Shown: positions 1-7,509 of the stretch, in pieces | Layout: every line of letters begins with the position of its first letter | Numbering within the stretch: position 1 is the stretch's first letter | Origin: Parasutterella secunda | Lineage (GTDB): Bacteria > Pseudomonadota > Gammaproteobacteria > Burkholderiales > Burkholderiaceae_F | DNA: 64,000 nucleotides | Direction of reading: 5' to 3' | Assembly: GCF_023336895.1 (NCBI RefSeq) | Contig: NZ_JAMBLT010000002.1 | Location: 62,001 to 126,000, forward strand | The notes under the pieces: generated by a model | Databases searched by the model: none | The model's input: only the letters and a program-made list of their open reading frames with translations | What the model was told of the DNA's origin: nothing | Program-made: the position numbers and the translations under genes

Positions 1-157
1 TGCTCTCATCCCCCTTGATATGCACTTTACGCGCGGACGGGTAAAGCTGACCGTTGCGCTGGCCAAGGGCAAACGTCAGTATGAAAAACGGGCTGATGAA
101 AGCAAAAAACAATGGGATCGCGATCGGGAACGTCTGATGAAAAAAGCTTCAAGGTAA
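1..157 (+). CDS. smpB: SsrA-binding protein SmpB, C-terminal fragment
   Basis: Only the last 51 codons are in the window; the 5' part lies before base 1, and the reading frame enters at base 2 and ends with TAA at 155-157. The visible segment has the SmpB C-terminal pattern: a beta-barrel end ([20 protein letters not shown]) followed by a basic tail with KR, then [12 protein letters not shown]. In this family the tail inserts into the mRNA channel of stalled ribosomes to position tmRNA for trans-translation. The 3' end overlaps a minus-strand terminator stem (144-172). Identity rests on the tail alone, but the AKGK...YEKR signature is characteristic. Confidence 0.9.
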   Translation, partial: ALIPLDMHFTRGRVKLTVALAKGKRQYEKRADESKKQWDRDRERLMKKASR

Positions 158-172
158 GTCGCCTTGAAGCTT
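141..172 (-). terminator. Intrinsic terminator of the four-paralogue operon, embedded in the smpB 3' end
   Basis: A perfect 11-bp inverted repeat (144-154 with 162-172, 7-nt loop) is followed on the minus strand by five T residues (plus-strand A 141-145). It lies 28 bases past the stop of the minus-strand gene at 200. Its left arm is the last coding triplets of smpB. Confidence 0.75.
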
Positions 173-179
173 CTGTCAG

Positions 180-211
180 AGCCGTCTCTAAGAGGCGGCT
201 TATTTATTTTC
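180..211 (+). terminator. Intrinsic terminator of smpB
   Basis: A 9-bp stem with one G-T wobble (180-188 with 192-200, loop TAA) is followed by a T-rich tract from 200. It abuts the stop codon of the convergent gene ending at 200. Confidence 0.65.
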
Positions 212-754
212 TATATTCTCTTTTTCCGAGTCTTCTGTTTTTTGAGCGGGATCTCGCCACTGAAGCTCATAGCCCACCAACATTTCTGTCCAACGTTTAA
301 GTAGCGCAAGCATTTCCGGCGCCGGCACTTCCCCCAAGGGTTCTACCCCCTTTTTCGTCACCACGGCGAGCGTGTCGTAAACTTCCGCCATAAAAACAGC
401 CATGGCTGAATAAATCAACGTAGCATTATCCTCGGGCAACTTGCCGCCAGCGGCCTGAGCAAGCTCTGTTCCAAGCTTAATTCTTAGATTGCCGGCTACA
501 CCCACCGGATACCACTGCGGATCAATTTCAAATTGGGCATTTTTTCCGCTGAAAGTTGCGCCAAGCCAATTCATGGTCTTGCGATCCATGTCATCCATGA
601 CATCCTCGGTGATTTCACCGGCAGCGTTTTTCTGTGAACGCATAGCCATTTCCATCATAAATTGTCCCAAAATGGCACCGGTGATATTCGGATGGCGCAA
701 AGGTTGTTTTTGGCAATCACTTCCGCAGGAAGAGCAATTTCCACTGCAGCTCAT
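200..754 (-). CDS. Uncharacterised helical protein, paralogue A of four
   Basis: 184 residues; I do not recognise the family. It is the last gene of a minus-strand run of four related genes. The N-terminus is cysteine-rich (CSGNCSSCGSDCQ), resembling a metal-binding or redox tail; the rest is predicted soluble and mostly helical. Features shared with the three upstream genes: WLGATFSGKNAQF near residue 63, an acidic-Asn helix start (EDNATLIYSAM), FMAEVY, and a terminal WTEMLVGYE. The C-terminus is acidic (EDSEKENIENK). ATG at 754 has AGGAG about 9 nt upstream. Only 3 nt separate it from the preceding gene, so it is surely co-transcribed. No signal peptide or membrane segment. All-helical Tat-enzyme chaperones of the TorD type were considered, but their motif is not visible. 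Confidence 0.8.
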   Translation of the reverse strand: MSCSGNCSSCGSDCQKQPLRHPNITGAILGQFMMEMAMRSQKNAAGEITEDVMDDMDRKTMNWLGATFSGKNAQFEIDPQWYPVGVAGNLRIKLGTELAQAAGGKLPEDNATLIYSAMAVFMAEVYDTLAVVTKKGVEPLGEVPAPEMLALLKRWTEMLVGYELQWRDPAQKTEDSEKENIENK

Positions 755-757
755 TGA

Positions 758-1264
758 TCAATACTCCTCTTTTTTAAAATCACTTGCCACGGGCGCCCCC
801 GTCAAACGCAAGCTCCATAAATCAATAAAGGCCTCTACCCGTGGATTGCCGTCCAATTCGGCATTCGCAACATCAGCCTCTTTCAATAAAACATAAATTT
901 CAGAAACGAAATACGCAAAAACCGAAAACATCAACGATTCGTTTTCGTGAATATCGGCAGCCGGATTAAACAGCATGATCTCCTGAGCCATCGATTCGCG
1001 CAAAAGCTCAGGCAAACGTTTTTCGTTAAATTCACTTTCACAGGAAAAATGCGTATTGGCGCCGCTAAAGGTGTCCTGAAGCCAAAGCACTAAATCCAAA
1101 TTCGCTTGCTCGAGCTCCTGCATCGTCATCTCTTCGGCGCTGACCTTAAGGGCTCGATCCCAGGTATTGTGCACGGCCTGAGCCACAACACTTCTTGCGA
1201 CCGGATAAGAAGCAATATTAGGGGCCACTTGGCGCTTTGTTGCGTAACGCAATGGACAGGACAC
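758..1264 (-). CDS. Uncharacterised helical protein, paralogue B of four
   Basis: 168 residues starting with GTG at 1264; AAGAGGT lies 5 nt upstream and decides the start. Like paralogue A it begins MSC. Shared landmarks are LWLQDTFSGANTHF, then HENESLMFSVFAYFVSEIYVLL, and WSLRLTG near the C-terminus. This is the same order and spacing as in its neighbours. No transmembrane helix, signal peptide or catalytic motif can be seen. It follows paralogue C by 10 nt and precedes A by 3 nt, so all probably come from one transcript. Function unknown; similarity to A, C and D is judged by eye and is modest outside the landmarks. Confidence 0.8.
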   Translation of the reverse strand: MSCPLRYATKRQVAPNIASYPVARSVVAQAVHNTWDRALKVSAEEMTMQELEQANLDLVLWLQDTFSGANTHFSCESEFNEKRLPELLRESMAQEIMLFNPAADIHENESLMFSVFAYFVSEIYVLLKEADVANAELDGNPRVEAFIDLWSLRLTGAPVASDFKKEEY

Positions 1265-1274
1265 GGCTTACCTC

Positions 1275-1787
1275 TTAAATCTGAACCGGATCGGTTTCTT
1301 TTAGACCCAACATCCGCTCGGCCCACATCAGACACAAGCGTTTTCCCTCAGCTTGAAAACCTTCAGCCGATTCCAATTGGGCAAATTTTTTCATTAATGC
1401 ATAAACGTCGCATATAAATTCAAAGCACGCCGCCTGCAAAATTGCACGTGTATCGGCAAGTTCCTTTTCCGTGACGCCCACTTTCTCAAAACGCTCTTTC
1501 ATGTAGAGCTTTAAGTAACCGGCCAAAGGATCTCCCGTCCAATAGGGCTTTGCGATAAATTGTTCGTTTTTGCCAGCCAGAACACCCGAAAGGAAGGCCG
1601 CCGATTGCTTATCCATGGCCACCGCCTCTTCTTGCTTTAATTGCGAAGATGAGACCATATTGGATCTTCTGACAACATCGTAGAGCACAACCTCGAATAA
1701 CTCGGTGAGCACCGACACATCAGAAAGATCAAATTGTGGAGCGCTTTCTTGATGCACTTCTGTGTTTGTTTCTTGGTTATTCGGCAT
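1275..1787 (-). CDS. Uncharacterised helical protein, paralogue C of four
   Basis: 170 residues. ATG at 1787 overlaps the end of paralogue D by 11 nt, indicating translational coupling; GGA lies about 6 nt upstream. Shared landmarks: FLSGVLAGKNEQF (compare FSGKNAQF in A), a helix with FEFICDVYALMKK, and WAERMLGLKE at the C-terminus. The N-terminal 25 residues are polar and low in complexity, and lack the Cys cluster of A. No membrane segment. Family unknown; likely a soluble helical protein related by duplication to its neighbours. Confidence 0.8.
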   Translation of the reverse strand: MPNNQETNTEVHQESAPQFDLSDVSVLTELFEVVLYDVVRRSNMVSSSQLKQEEAVAMDKQSAAFLSGVLAGKNEQFIAKPYWTGDPLAGYLKLYMKERFEKVGVTEKELADTRAILQAACFEFICDVYALMKKFAQLESAEGFQAEGKRLCLMWAERMLGLKETDPVQI

Positions 1788-2253
1788 ATTTTTCCATACC
1801 TAAAAAACGGTTGACCCAATCTTGAACAAAGGCGTTTCGACGGAGTTCAAAAACCGAAGGGCTGTCTTGTTTTTCTTCACAGTCTTTAATCAACTCCATG
1901 AACTGCTGAACCATTAAGGTCGCCACATAAAAAACGAAATCTTCCGTTTTAGCCTTCAAGAGGATGGCGGAATTTTCAAGAACCAAGTCGTCTTTTTGAA
2001 GTGACTTTTTCAGTCTCGAGCTCAGATTATCCCCGAAGTCTTTTTCATCAACAAAAAACATCGGAATCTTTTGAGTGAAAGCCGTCGTCAGAAACAACGC
2101 ATGTTCTGAAATAGAGTTACTGAAAGCTTCTGCGTCTTTGGCCTGTTGCATAAAATCGAGTGTGTAATCCAGATAGCCGTCAAAAAAGGAAAAAAGCTCT
2201 GCCGGATTGCTCAAGTGCACAGCCTCGGGCCGGACATCAAGTTGATTGGTCAT
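1777..2253 (-). CDS. Uncharacterised helical protein, paralogue D of four (most diverged)
   Basis: 158 residues from ATG at 2253. An in-frame TTG at 2295 would add 14 hydrophobic residues, but it lies in the loop of a terminator hairpin (2278-2308), so I prefer the ATG. Same architecture as the next three genes: LFLTTAFTQKIPMFFVD corresponds to the FSGKNxQF block, FVFYVATLMVQQF to the FVxEVY helix, and WVNRFLGMEKY to the closing WxxRxLG block. The GKN motif itself is lost. It is the first gene of the four-gene run. No signal peptide, membrane helix or known motif. Confidence 0.75.
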   Translation of the reverse strand: MTNQLDVRPEAVHLSNPAELFSFFDGYLDYTLDFMQQAKDAEAFSNSISEHALFLTTAFTQKIPMFFVDEKDFGDNLSSRLKKSLQKDDLVLENSAILLKAKTEDFVFYVATLMVQQFMELIKDCEEKQDSPSVFELRRNAFVQDWVNRFLGMEKYAE

Positions 2254-2265
2254 GAGATGGCCTGT

Positions 2266-2308
2266 AAAAACAATGAAATAGGGAAAGCTTACCAAATGCT
2301 TCCCCTAT
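2266..2308 (-). terminator. Intrinsic terminator after qmcA-like gene
   Basis: An 11-bp stem with one G-T wobble (2278-2288 with 2298-2308, 9-nt loop) is followed on the minus strand by TTTCATTGTTTTT. It separates the qmcA/nfeD unit from the four-paralogue unit. Confidence 0.7.
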
Positions 2309-2326
2309 GTAACGTGCCGTATCTTA

Positions 2327-3307
2327 CTACGACTTGGTATTTAAAATCGAGGGCACAACGGGCTTAGTGACTTCGGTCGAGACCGTTTTCGGATCCGTGT
2401 TTCGCATAATGCTCATCGCCGAGGCAATCATGCTCCCCATATCATTCATATTTGAAGGCAAAAGGATTGTGTTGCCTTCTTTGGCAAGTTGAGCAAAGGC
2501 TTGCACGTACTGCTCAGCCACTTTAAGGTTAACGGCATCCATGCCGCCCGGAGCACGGGTGGCTTCAGCAATCTGTCTTAACGCCTCAGCGGTTGCCTTG
2601 GCAATCGCTAAGGTTGCGGCCGCCTCACCTTCAGCCTTATTGATCGCCGCTTGTTTTTCACCTTCCGATTCTGCAATAGCCGCTTCACGGGCACCGGTTG
2701 CCAAGTTAATCTGCTCTTGCTTACGACCCTCAGAAGCCGCCACCACAGCGCGCTTTTCGCGCTCTGCCGTAATCTGTTGCTGCATAGCCTGCAAAATCAC
2801 AGCAGGCGGCGTCAAATCCTTAATTTCATAACGCAGAACCTTCACACCCCAGTTAAGAGCCGCTTCATCAATCGCGCTGACAACAGAACGGTTAATAAGA
2901 TCGCGTTCTTCAAACGTTTTATCCAATTCCATCTTACCGATCACACTTCTTAAAGTGGTTTGAGCCAGTTGAGTAATGGCGATCACATAGTTGCTCGTAC
3001 CATAACTTGCGCGCATCGGATCGGTGACCTGGAAAAAGAGAACACCGTCAACAGACAACTGCGTATTGTCTTTGGTAATACAAACTTGGCTCGGTGTATC
3101 CAAAGGAATTTCTTTGAGCGAATGCTTATAAGCAACCTTATCGATAAAAGGAATCACGACATTGAGTCCAGGTGACAAAACGGCGTGAAATTTTCCCAAA
3201 CGCTCCACAATCCAAGCGGATTGTTGCGGAACAACTTTAATAGCCTGAAAGGCAAATACAATGGCCAAAACAGCCAATACCAGGGTAAAAATCATGAAAC
3301 CGCTCAT
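2327..3307 (-). CDS. qmcA: SPFH/Band 7 (stomatin-prohibitin) membrane protein, QmcA-like
   Basis: 326 residues. One N-terminal membrane anchor (about 5-25), then an SPFH domain opening with VPQQSAWIVERLGKFHAVLSPGLN and containing the family's strand-helix pattern to about residue 180. A long Ala/Glu-rich coiled coil follows (about 185-255; repeated E-A-A and EGE units) and then a Gly/Met-rich tail. SPFH proteins form large membrane-bound cages around membrane proteins such as FtsH; that role is family knowledge. The nfeD gene lies 22 nt upstream in the same direction, the classic partner arrangement. The ATG at 3307 has only a weak ribosome-binding site. Confidence 0.9.
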   Translation of the reverse strand: MSGFMIFTLVLAVLAIVFAFQAIKVVPQQSAWIVERLGKFHAVLSPGLNVVIPFIDKVAYKHSLKEIPLDTPSQVCITKDNTQLSVDGVLFFQVTDPMRASYGTSNYVIAITQLAQTTLRSVIGKMELDKTFEERDLINRSVVSAIDEAALNWGVKVLRYEIKDLTPPAVILQAMQQQITAEREKRAVVAASEGRKQEQINLATGAREAAIAESEGEKQAAINKAEGEAAATLAIAKATAEALRQIAEATRAPGGMDAVNLKVAEQYVQAFAQLAKEGNTILLPSNMNDMGSMIASAMSIMRNTDPKTVSTEVTKPVVPSILNTKS

Positions 3308-3329
3308 ATTTTTTATTCCATTGCTCTTA

Positions 3330-3761
3330 TCAAGATGATTTCTTTAAATACAAAACGCTACCCTCAACACGCACAATAACGTACGCTCCCTGAGTGCGGG
3401 GTTCACCATCTAAGACTCGGGCCTGCCAATCGGCACCGCGATATTGAACCGTTGCGCAACCTGCCTCATCCCAGGCATTAACGTAGACAATTTGGCCTTG
3501 ATCCAGATTTTGAAGAGCTTCGGCCTGTGCGTCGCTTTTAGTTGGAATGGAACGAATGCGTCGCACCCATATAGAGCCAACGATAGCAATCACGGCAAAA
3601 AGCGAAATCTGCCATTCAAGCTCCATTCCAAACCATGCGGCACCGGCGGCTACTAGTGCAGCGGCCGCCAAAACCAACAAATAAAACGTCGTGGCAATCA
3701 GCTCAATGATGCCTAAAAGAGCTGCCAAAATTAACCAAAGGGTCGCTGCACTTAATGTCAT
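3330..3761 (-). CDS. nfeD: NfeD family membrane protein
   Basis: 143 residues. Two or three hydrophobic helices fill the first 70 residues (LWLILAALLGIIELIATTFY, then a second Ala-rich pair). They are followed by a soluble OB-fold-like C-terminus with GQIVYVNAWDEAGCATVQYRGADWQA and YVIVRVEGSVLYLKK. This is the short NfeD (YbbK-associated) form without the ClpP-like protease domain. NfeD proteins are encoded beside SPFH proteins and are thought to stabilise or anchor them; here the SPFH gene follows directly. AAGGA precedes ATG 3761. Confidence 0.9.
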   Translation of the reverse strand: MTLSAATLWLILAALLGIIELIATTFYLLVLAAAALVAAGAAWFGMELEWQISLFAVIAIVGSIWVRRIRSIPTKSDAQAEALQNLDQGQIVYVNAWDEAGCATVQYRGADWQARVLDGEPRTQGAYVIVRVEGSVLYLKKSS

Positions 3762-3786
3762 AGTCTTTATCCTTCTTGCTTCAGCC

Positions 3787-5568
3787 CTATTGTGCCTCAG
3801 CTTGAGTAGGCTCCTTTATAACTTTAGCGCTTTTAGGCTCTTTCGTCTCTTTGCTGTCCTTTTCGGGCGGACGTTTAACCTTGGAAACTGCCCTCAAACC
3901 ACGAGGTCCGCAAACGTAACTCAAAATCGTTTTCGCCGCTTCATGGCGCAACTGCAATAGATGCTCCAAATGCAAGGGCAATTCCCCATTTGTATCCAAA
4001 AAGAGCTTTTCTTCGCCCGTCTTATCTGCGATAGCAACGACTCGAACTTCCGGATCGGTTTCACCGACCACGTCGACAACTTTACGCGCGATCACCGGAT
4101 CGGTCGTAGACACAACCACCCATCTTGCTCGCTCAATACCGGCAAACTCCAGCGTCTGCTTTTGCATAGCGTCACCCAAAATGAAGTGATCCCCTAACTC
4201 TTCTTTCATCGAACGCTCAATATTTTTTTCAATAATGACCACATCGACTTTTTTAGCCATTAGCCCTTCGGCAAGCTCACGCCCCAACACACCGGCGCCA
4301 ATGATGATAACGCGATCACGCTTGGCCGCTTTTTCTTCTTCAAGATCTTCCTCATCTTCTTCTGTTGTCGGGGTCTCTTTTAAGAAAAAGCGCTTATGAA
4401 CGGGTTCAACCAACGCAAACAACAAGGGATTTAAAGCGATACTGATAATGCCGCCGGCCAAAATCAGCGACATTCCTTCTTCAGGCAATAAGCCAAGATT
4501 CAAACCTAATCCAGCCAAAATAAAGGAGAATTCCCCAACCTGAGCCAAAGCCGCGCCGACTGTGAGCGCGTCTTTATAGCTTCGGCCCATCACTTTCACC
4601 CACACAGCGGCCGTAATGCTCTTACAGACAATGATGACCAAAACAATCCCTAACACATGCAAAGGATTTTCGATAATGATCATCGGGTTAAAGAGCATTC
4701 CCACGCCCAAGAAGAAGATCACCGAGAAGGCGTCCTGAAGGGGTAGAGTTTGCAACGCAGCTCGATGAGAGTATTCACTCTCACGCATCATCATGCCTGC
4801 AAAAAAAGCACCCAAAGCGAAGGAAACATTAAATATCTGCGCACTGGCGTATGCGACACCAATGGCAATGGCAATTACACACAATGTAAAAACTTCTTGA
4901 GAACCGGTCTTAACGGCTTGAAAAAGCACCCAAGGCAAGACACGGCGTCCGATCACAAGCATGGACGCTATAAAACCGATAATCAATACGGTGGTTTCCA
5001 AAATGGCAACGGTCAGTGAGCCGTCACCGGGCGCATCCCCTTTAAAGAAAGTCGCAATGGAGGGCAAAAGCACCAAAAGAAGAACTGTGACCAAATCTTC
5101 AACAACAAGCCAACCGACAGCCAATTGACCTCTGGATCGCTGCAACCACCCTTTGGCTTCCAAGCCCTTCATCAAAACGACCGTTGAAGCGCAAGACAGA
5201 GACAAACCAAGAATAAAGGCTTCCCCCCAGCTCCAACCCCACCAGTGAGCCATGCCCATGCCGATGGCCGTCGCGATTGCCATCTGAATAATGGCGCCGG
5301 GCAGGGCAACCGTTTTTACTCGGAGCAAGTCGGTTAAAGAGAAATGCAGGCCGACACCGAACATCAAGAGCATGACACCGACTTCGGAAAGTTCAGCCGC
5401 CAAGTCCATATCGCCGACAAAACCCGGAGTAGTCGGTGCAATACAAACGCCGGCTAAAAGGTAGCCGACCAAAGCGGGAAGTTTGACTTTAGTGGCTGCG
5501 AACCCCAAAACCAGAGCCAAACCGAGCCCCCAGGCCAAGGTCGCAATCAGTGCAAATTCGTGGTGCAC
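3787..5568 (-). CDS. CPA2-family cation:proton antiporter with TrkA-N domain (YbaL/Kef-like), copy 1
   Basis: 593 residues from GTG 5568, with AGGA 8 nt upstream. An N-terminal Na/H-exchanger domain of about 12 helices (to ~390) carries GVGLHFSLTDLL, the crossover region CASTVVLMKGLE and FALGAFFAGMMM. An acidic linker (TTEEDEEDLEEE) leads to a Rossmann TrkA-N domain (~415-530) with RVIIIGAGVLGRELAEGL and the acidic strand end VVIIEKN. The C-terminal ~60 residues are Lys/Pro/Glu-rich. Likely K+ or Na+ efflux in exchange for protons, gated by nucleotide binding; the transported ion cannot be told from sequence. The downstream-encoded QmcA/NfeD pair starts 26 nt away and may be co-transcribed. 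Confidence 0.88.
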   Translation of the reverse strand: MHHEFALIATLAWGLGLALVLGFAATKVKLPALVGYLLAGVCIAPTTPGFVGDMDLAAELSEVGVMLLMFGVGLHFSLTDLLRVKTVALPGAIIQMAIATAIGMGMAHWWGWSWGEAFILGLSLSCASTVVLMKGLEAKGWLQRSRGQLAVGWLVVEDLVTVLLLVLLPSIATFFKGDAPGDGSLTVAILETTVLIIGFIASMLVIGRRVLPWVLFQAVKTGSQEVFTLCVIAIAIGVAYASAQIFNVSFALGAFFAGMMMRESEYSHRAALQTLPLQDAFSVIFFLGVGMLFNPMIIIENPLHVLGIVLVIIVCKSITAAVWVKVMGRSYKDALTVGAALAQVGEFSFILAGLGLNLGLLPEEGMSLILAGGIISIALNPLLFALVEPVHKRFFLKETPTTEEDEEDLEEEKAAKRDRVIIIGAGVLGRELAEGLMAKKVDVVIIEKNIERSMKEELGDHFILGDAMQKQTLEFAGIERARWVVVSTTDPVIARKVVDVVGETDPEVRVVAIADKTGEEKLFLDTNGELPLHLEHLLQLRHEAAKTILSYVCGPRGLRAVSKVKRPPEKDSKETKEPKSAKVIKEPTQAEAQ

Positions 5569-5668
5569 GGGTTTTGTCCTAAAAAAGCAAAAAAATCAAC
5601 GATCAAGGGAATTGACACCCATCAGAATTTTTTGGTGTCCAATGGTTAATTGTACGCATTCACGAGTG

Positions 5669-7393
5669 TTATTCGGGGATTTTTTTTATCTTTTTTTTGC
5701 TGTTACGACTGCTTTTTCTCTGCTCTTGGTTATCTTGCTCGACACACTCAAAAATACTGTCTGCAATTTCCTTACGAGTTTCAATTAGAGCACTGACATT
5801 TGGATCCAGCTGACCGGAGCGAGAAATAAAGAAATCTCTGTCGCCTTCTTTATCCGATAGTGCCAACACTTTGACCTTAGGATCAATTTTGGCCACCTGA
5901 TCGGCAATACTGCGGGCAATTAATGCTTCAGAGGTTGTAATCAAAACCCAGCGAGTCTTTTCCAGATTTAATTTTGATAAAACCAACGGGTGAGAGGCAT
6001 CGGCGAAAATAAAATGTTCTCCCAACTCCTGTTGCATAGAACGTTCGGCCAGCTTTTCGATGATGTAGGTATCAAAATCTGTATTCTCGAACTTCTTATA
6101 GAGCTCCCGTCCGGTAATACCCGCACCGACAATTAAGATACGATTGCGGATACCATCGGCATCTTCGTCTGAATCTTCTTGCTCGGCTTGCTGGATCAAT
6201 TCCGGGAAGAAGCGTCTCATAAAGGGACGTAGCCCGGCAAAAGAAATGGAATTCAGTGCAATGGTAATTAGGCCCGCTGCCACAATAAGCGAGAGCTCTT
6301 CACGCCCTGCAAGACCCATGGAAACGGCCAATCCTGACAAAATAAACGAGAATTCACCGACCTGAGAAACCGCCAAACCAACAGTGGCCGCATCAATTAA
6401 ACGATAGCCCTTTCGACGCACCCAGAAACCGGCTACGGTACTGTTGACAAAAACAACCAATAAAACAACGAAAATGATCTCAAAGGGATGCTCAATCAAT
6501 ACCTTGGGATCAAACAACATACCGATACCTAAAAAGAAGATAACGGAGAAGGCGTCCTGAAGAGGTAAAGTTTGCAAAGCCGCGCGATGCGAATATTCGC
6601 TCTCGCGCATCATCATGCCGGCAAAAAAAGCACCCAATGCGAAAGAGACATGGAAAATGGTCGAAGAGGCGTAAGCAACCGTAATGGCTATGGCAATCAC
6701 GCACAGGGTGAAAAGTTCCTGTGAGCCGGTTTTAACCGTACGCATCAAAATCCAAGGTAGGACACGCCGGCCGATAATCACCATGGAAGCTACAAAGCCC
6801 ACCACGAGCGTTGCCGTGCCCAAAATCTGCCCCGATAACTGGGTTAAAGAGATGGATTCATTAGCGGATAATGTACCGATGGTCGGCAATAAAACGAGCA
6901 AAAGCACGGTCACCAGATCTTGAACAACAAGCCAGCCCACGGCCAGACGGCCGCGCACGGTCTGAAGGATTCCACGAGCATCGAGTGCCTTGGTCATCAC
7001 AACTGTTGATGCACAGGCAAGCGCCACCCCGAGAATAAAGGCCCCCGTCAATGGCCAATCCCAGATAAAATAAGCCATGGCCATACCGATCACGGTTGTG
7101 GCTGTCATCTGCAAGATGGCTCCCGGCACTGCCACCGCTTTCACTTGTAAAAGATCTTTGAGTGAGAAATGCAGACCGACGCCGAACATCAACAAAATGA
7201 CACCGACCTCAGAAAGCTGACTGGCTAAATCCAGATTTCCGACGAAACCGGGTGTTGTCGGCGCAATGAAAACACCGGCCAAAAGGTAACCGACCAAAGC
7301 CGGCATACGGATAAGACTGACTAAGTATCCGAAGATCAAAGATAACCCCAACCCCCAGGCCAGTGTTGTGATCAGTTCAACTTGATCGGGCAT
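5669..7393 (-). CDS. CPA2-family cation:proton antiporter with TrkA-N domain (YbaL/Kef-like), copy 2
   Basis: 574 residues, ATG 7393. Same plan as the neighbouring copy: an antiporter domain to ~390, then TrkA-N with RILIVGAGITGRELYKKF and YIIEKLAERSM, then a short basic tail (KKKIKKIPE). Long blocks are identical to copy 1, notably MMRESEYSHRAALQTLPLQD, FALGAFFAGMM and the start of the protein, so these are tandem duplicates. The two differ most in the linker and the tail. The 100-bp gap to copy 1 has no clear terminator, so read-through is possible. Substrate unknown. Confidence 0.88.
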   Translation of the reverse strand: MPDQVELITTLAWGLGLSLIFGYLVSLIRMPALVGYLLAGVFIAPTTPGFVGNLDLASQLSEVGVILLMFGVGLHFSLKDLLQVKAVAVPGAILQMTATTVIGMAMAYFIWDWPLTGAFILGVALACASTVVMTKALDARGILQTVRGRLAVGWLVVQDLVTVLLLVLLPTIGTLSANESISLTQLSGQILGTATLVVGFVASMVIIGRRVLPWILMRTVKTGSQELFTLCVIAIAITVAYASSTIFHVSFALGAFFAGMMMRESEYSHRAALQTLPLQDAFSVIFFLGIGMLFDPKVLIEHPFEIIFVVLLVVFVNSTVAGFWVRRKGYRLIDAATVGLAVSQVGEFSFILSGLAVSMGLAGREELSLIVAAGLITIALNSISFAGLRPFMRRFFPELIQQAEQEDSDEDADGIRNRILIVGAGITGRELYKKFENTDFDTYIIEKLAERSMQQELGEHFIFADASHPLVLSKLNLEKTRWVLITTSEALIARSIADQVAKIDPKVKVLALSDKEGDRDFFISRSGQLDPNVSALIETRKEIADSIFECVEQDNQEQRKSSRNSKKKIKKIPE

Positions 7394-7454
7394 GTCCGCA
7401 TTTCCCCATAAACATTTGTCGCCGGAGTATAAAACTTTTAAACCGGCGAATACG

Positions 7455-7484
7455 AAAAGACCGGTCTTTTCAAACCGGTCTTTT
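7455..7484 (-). terminator. Intrinsic terminator of ppsA
   Basis: A perfect 11-bp inverted repeat (7455-7465 with 7474-7484, 8-nt loop) ends in TTTT on the minus strand, 26 bases after the ppsA stop. Confidence 0.8.
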
Positions 7485-7509
7485 GACTTTTAGCAAGCAG
7501 TCTTATCGA

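Noticed and set aside
200-2253. TorD/DmsD-type Tat chaperones as identity of the four paralogues
   Set aside because: Size and helical content fit, but the family's conserved motif is not visible and no Tat oxidoreductase genes are nearby.
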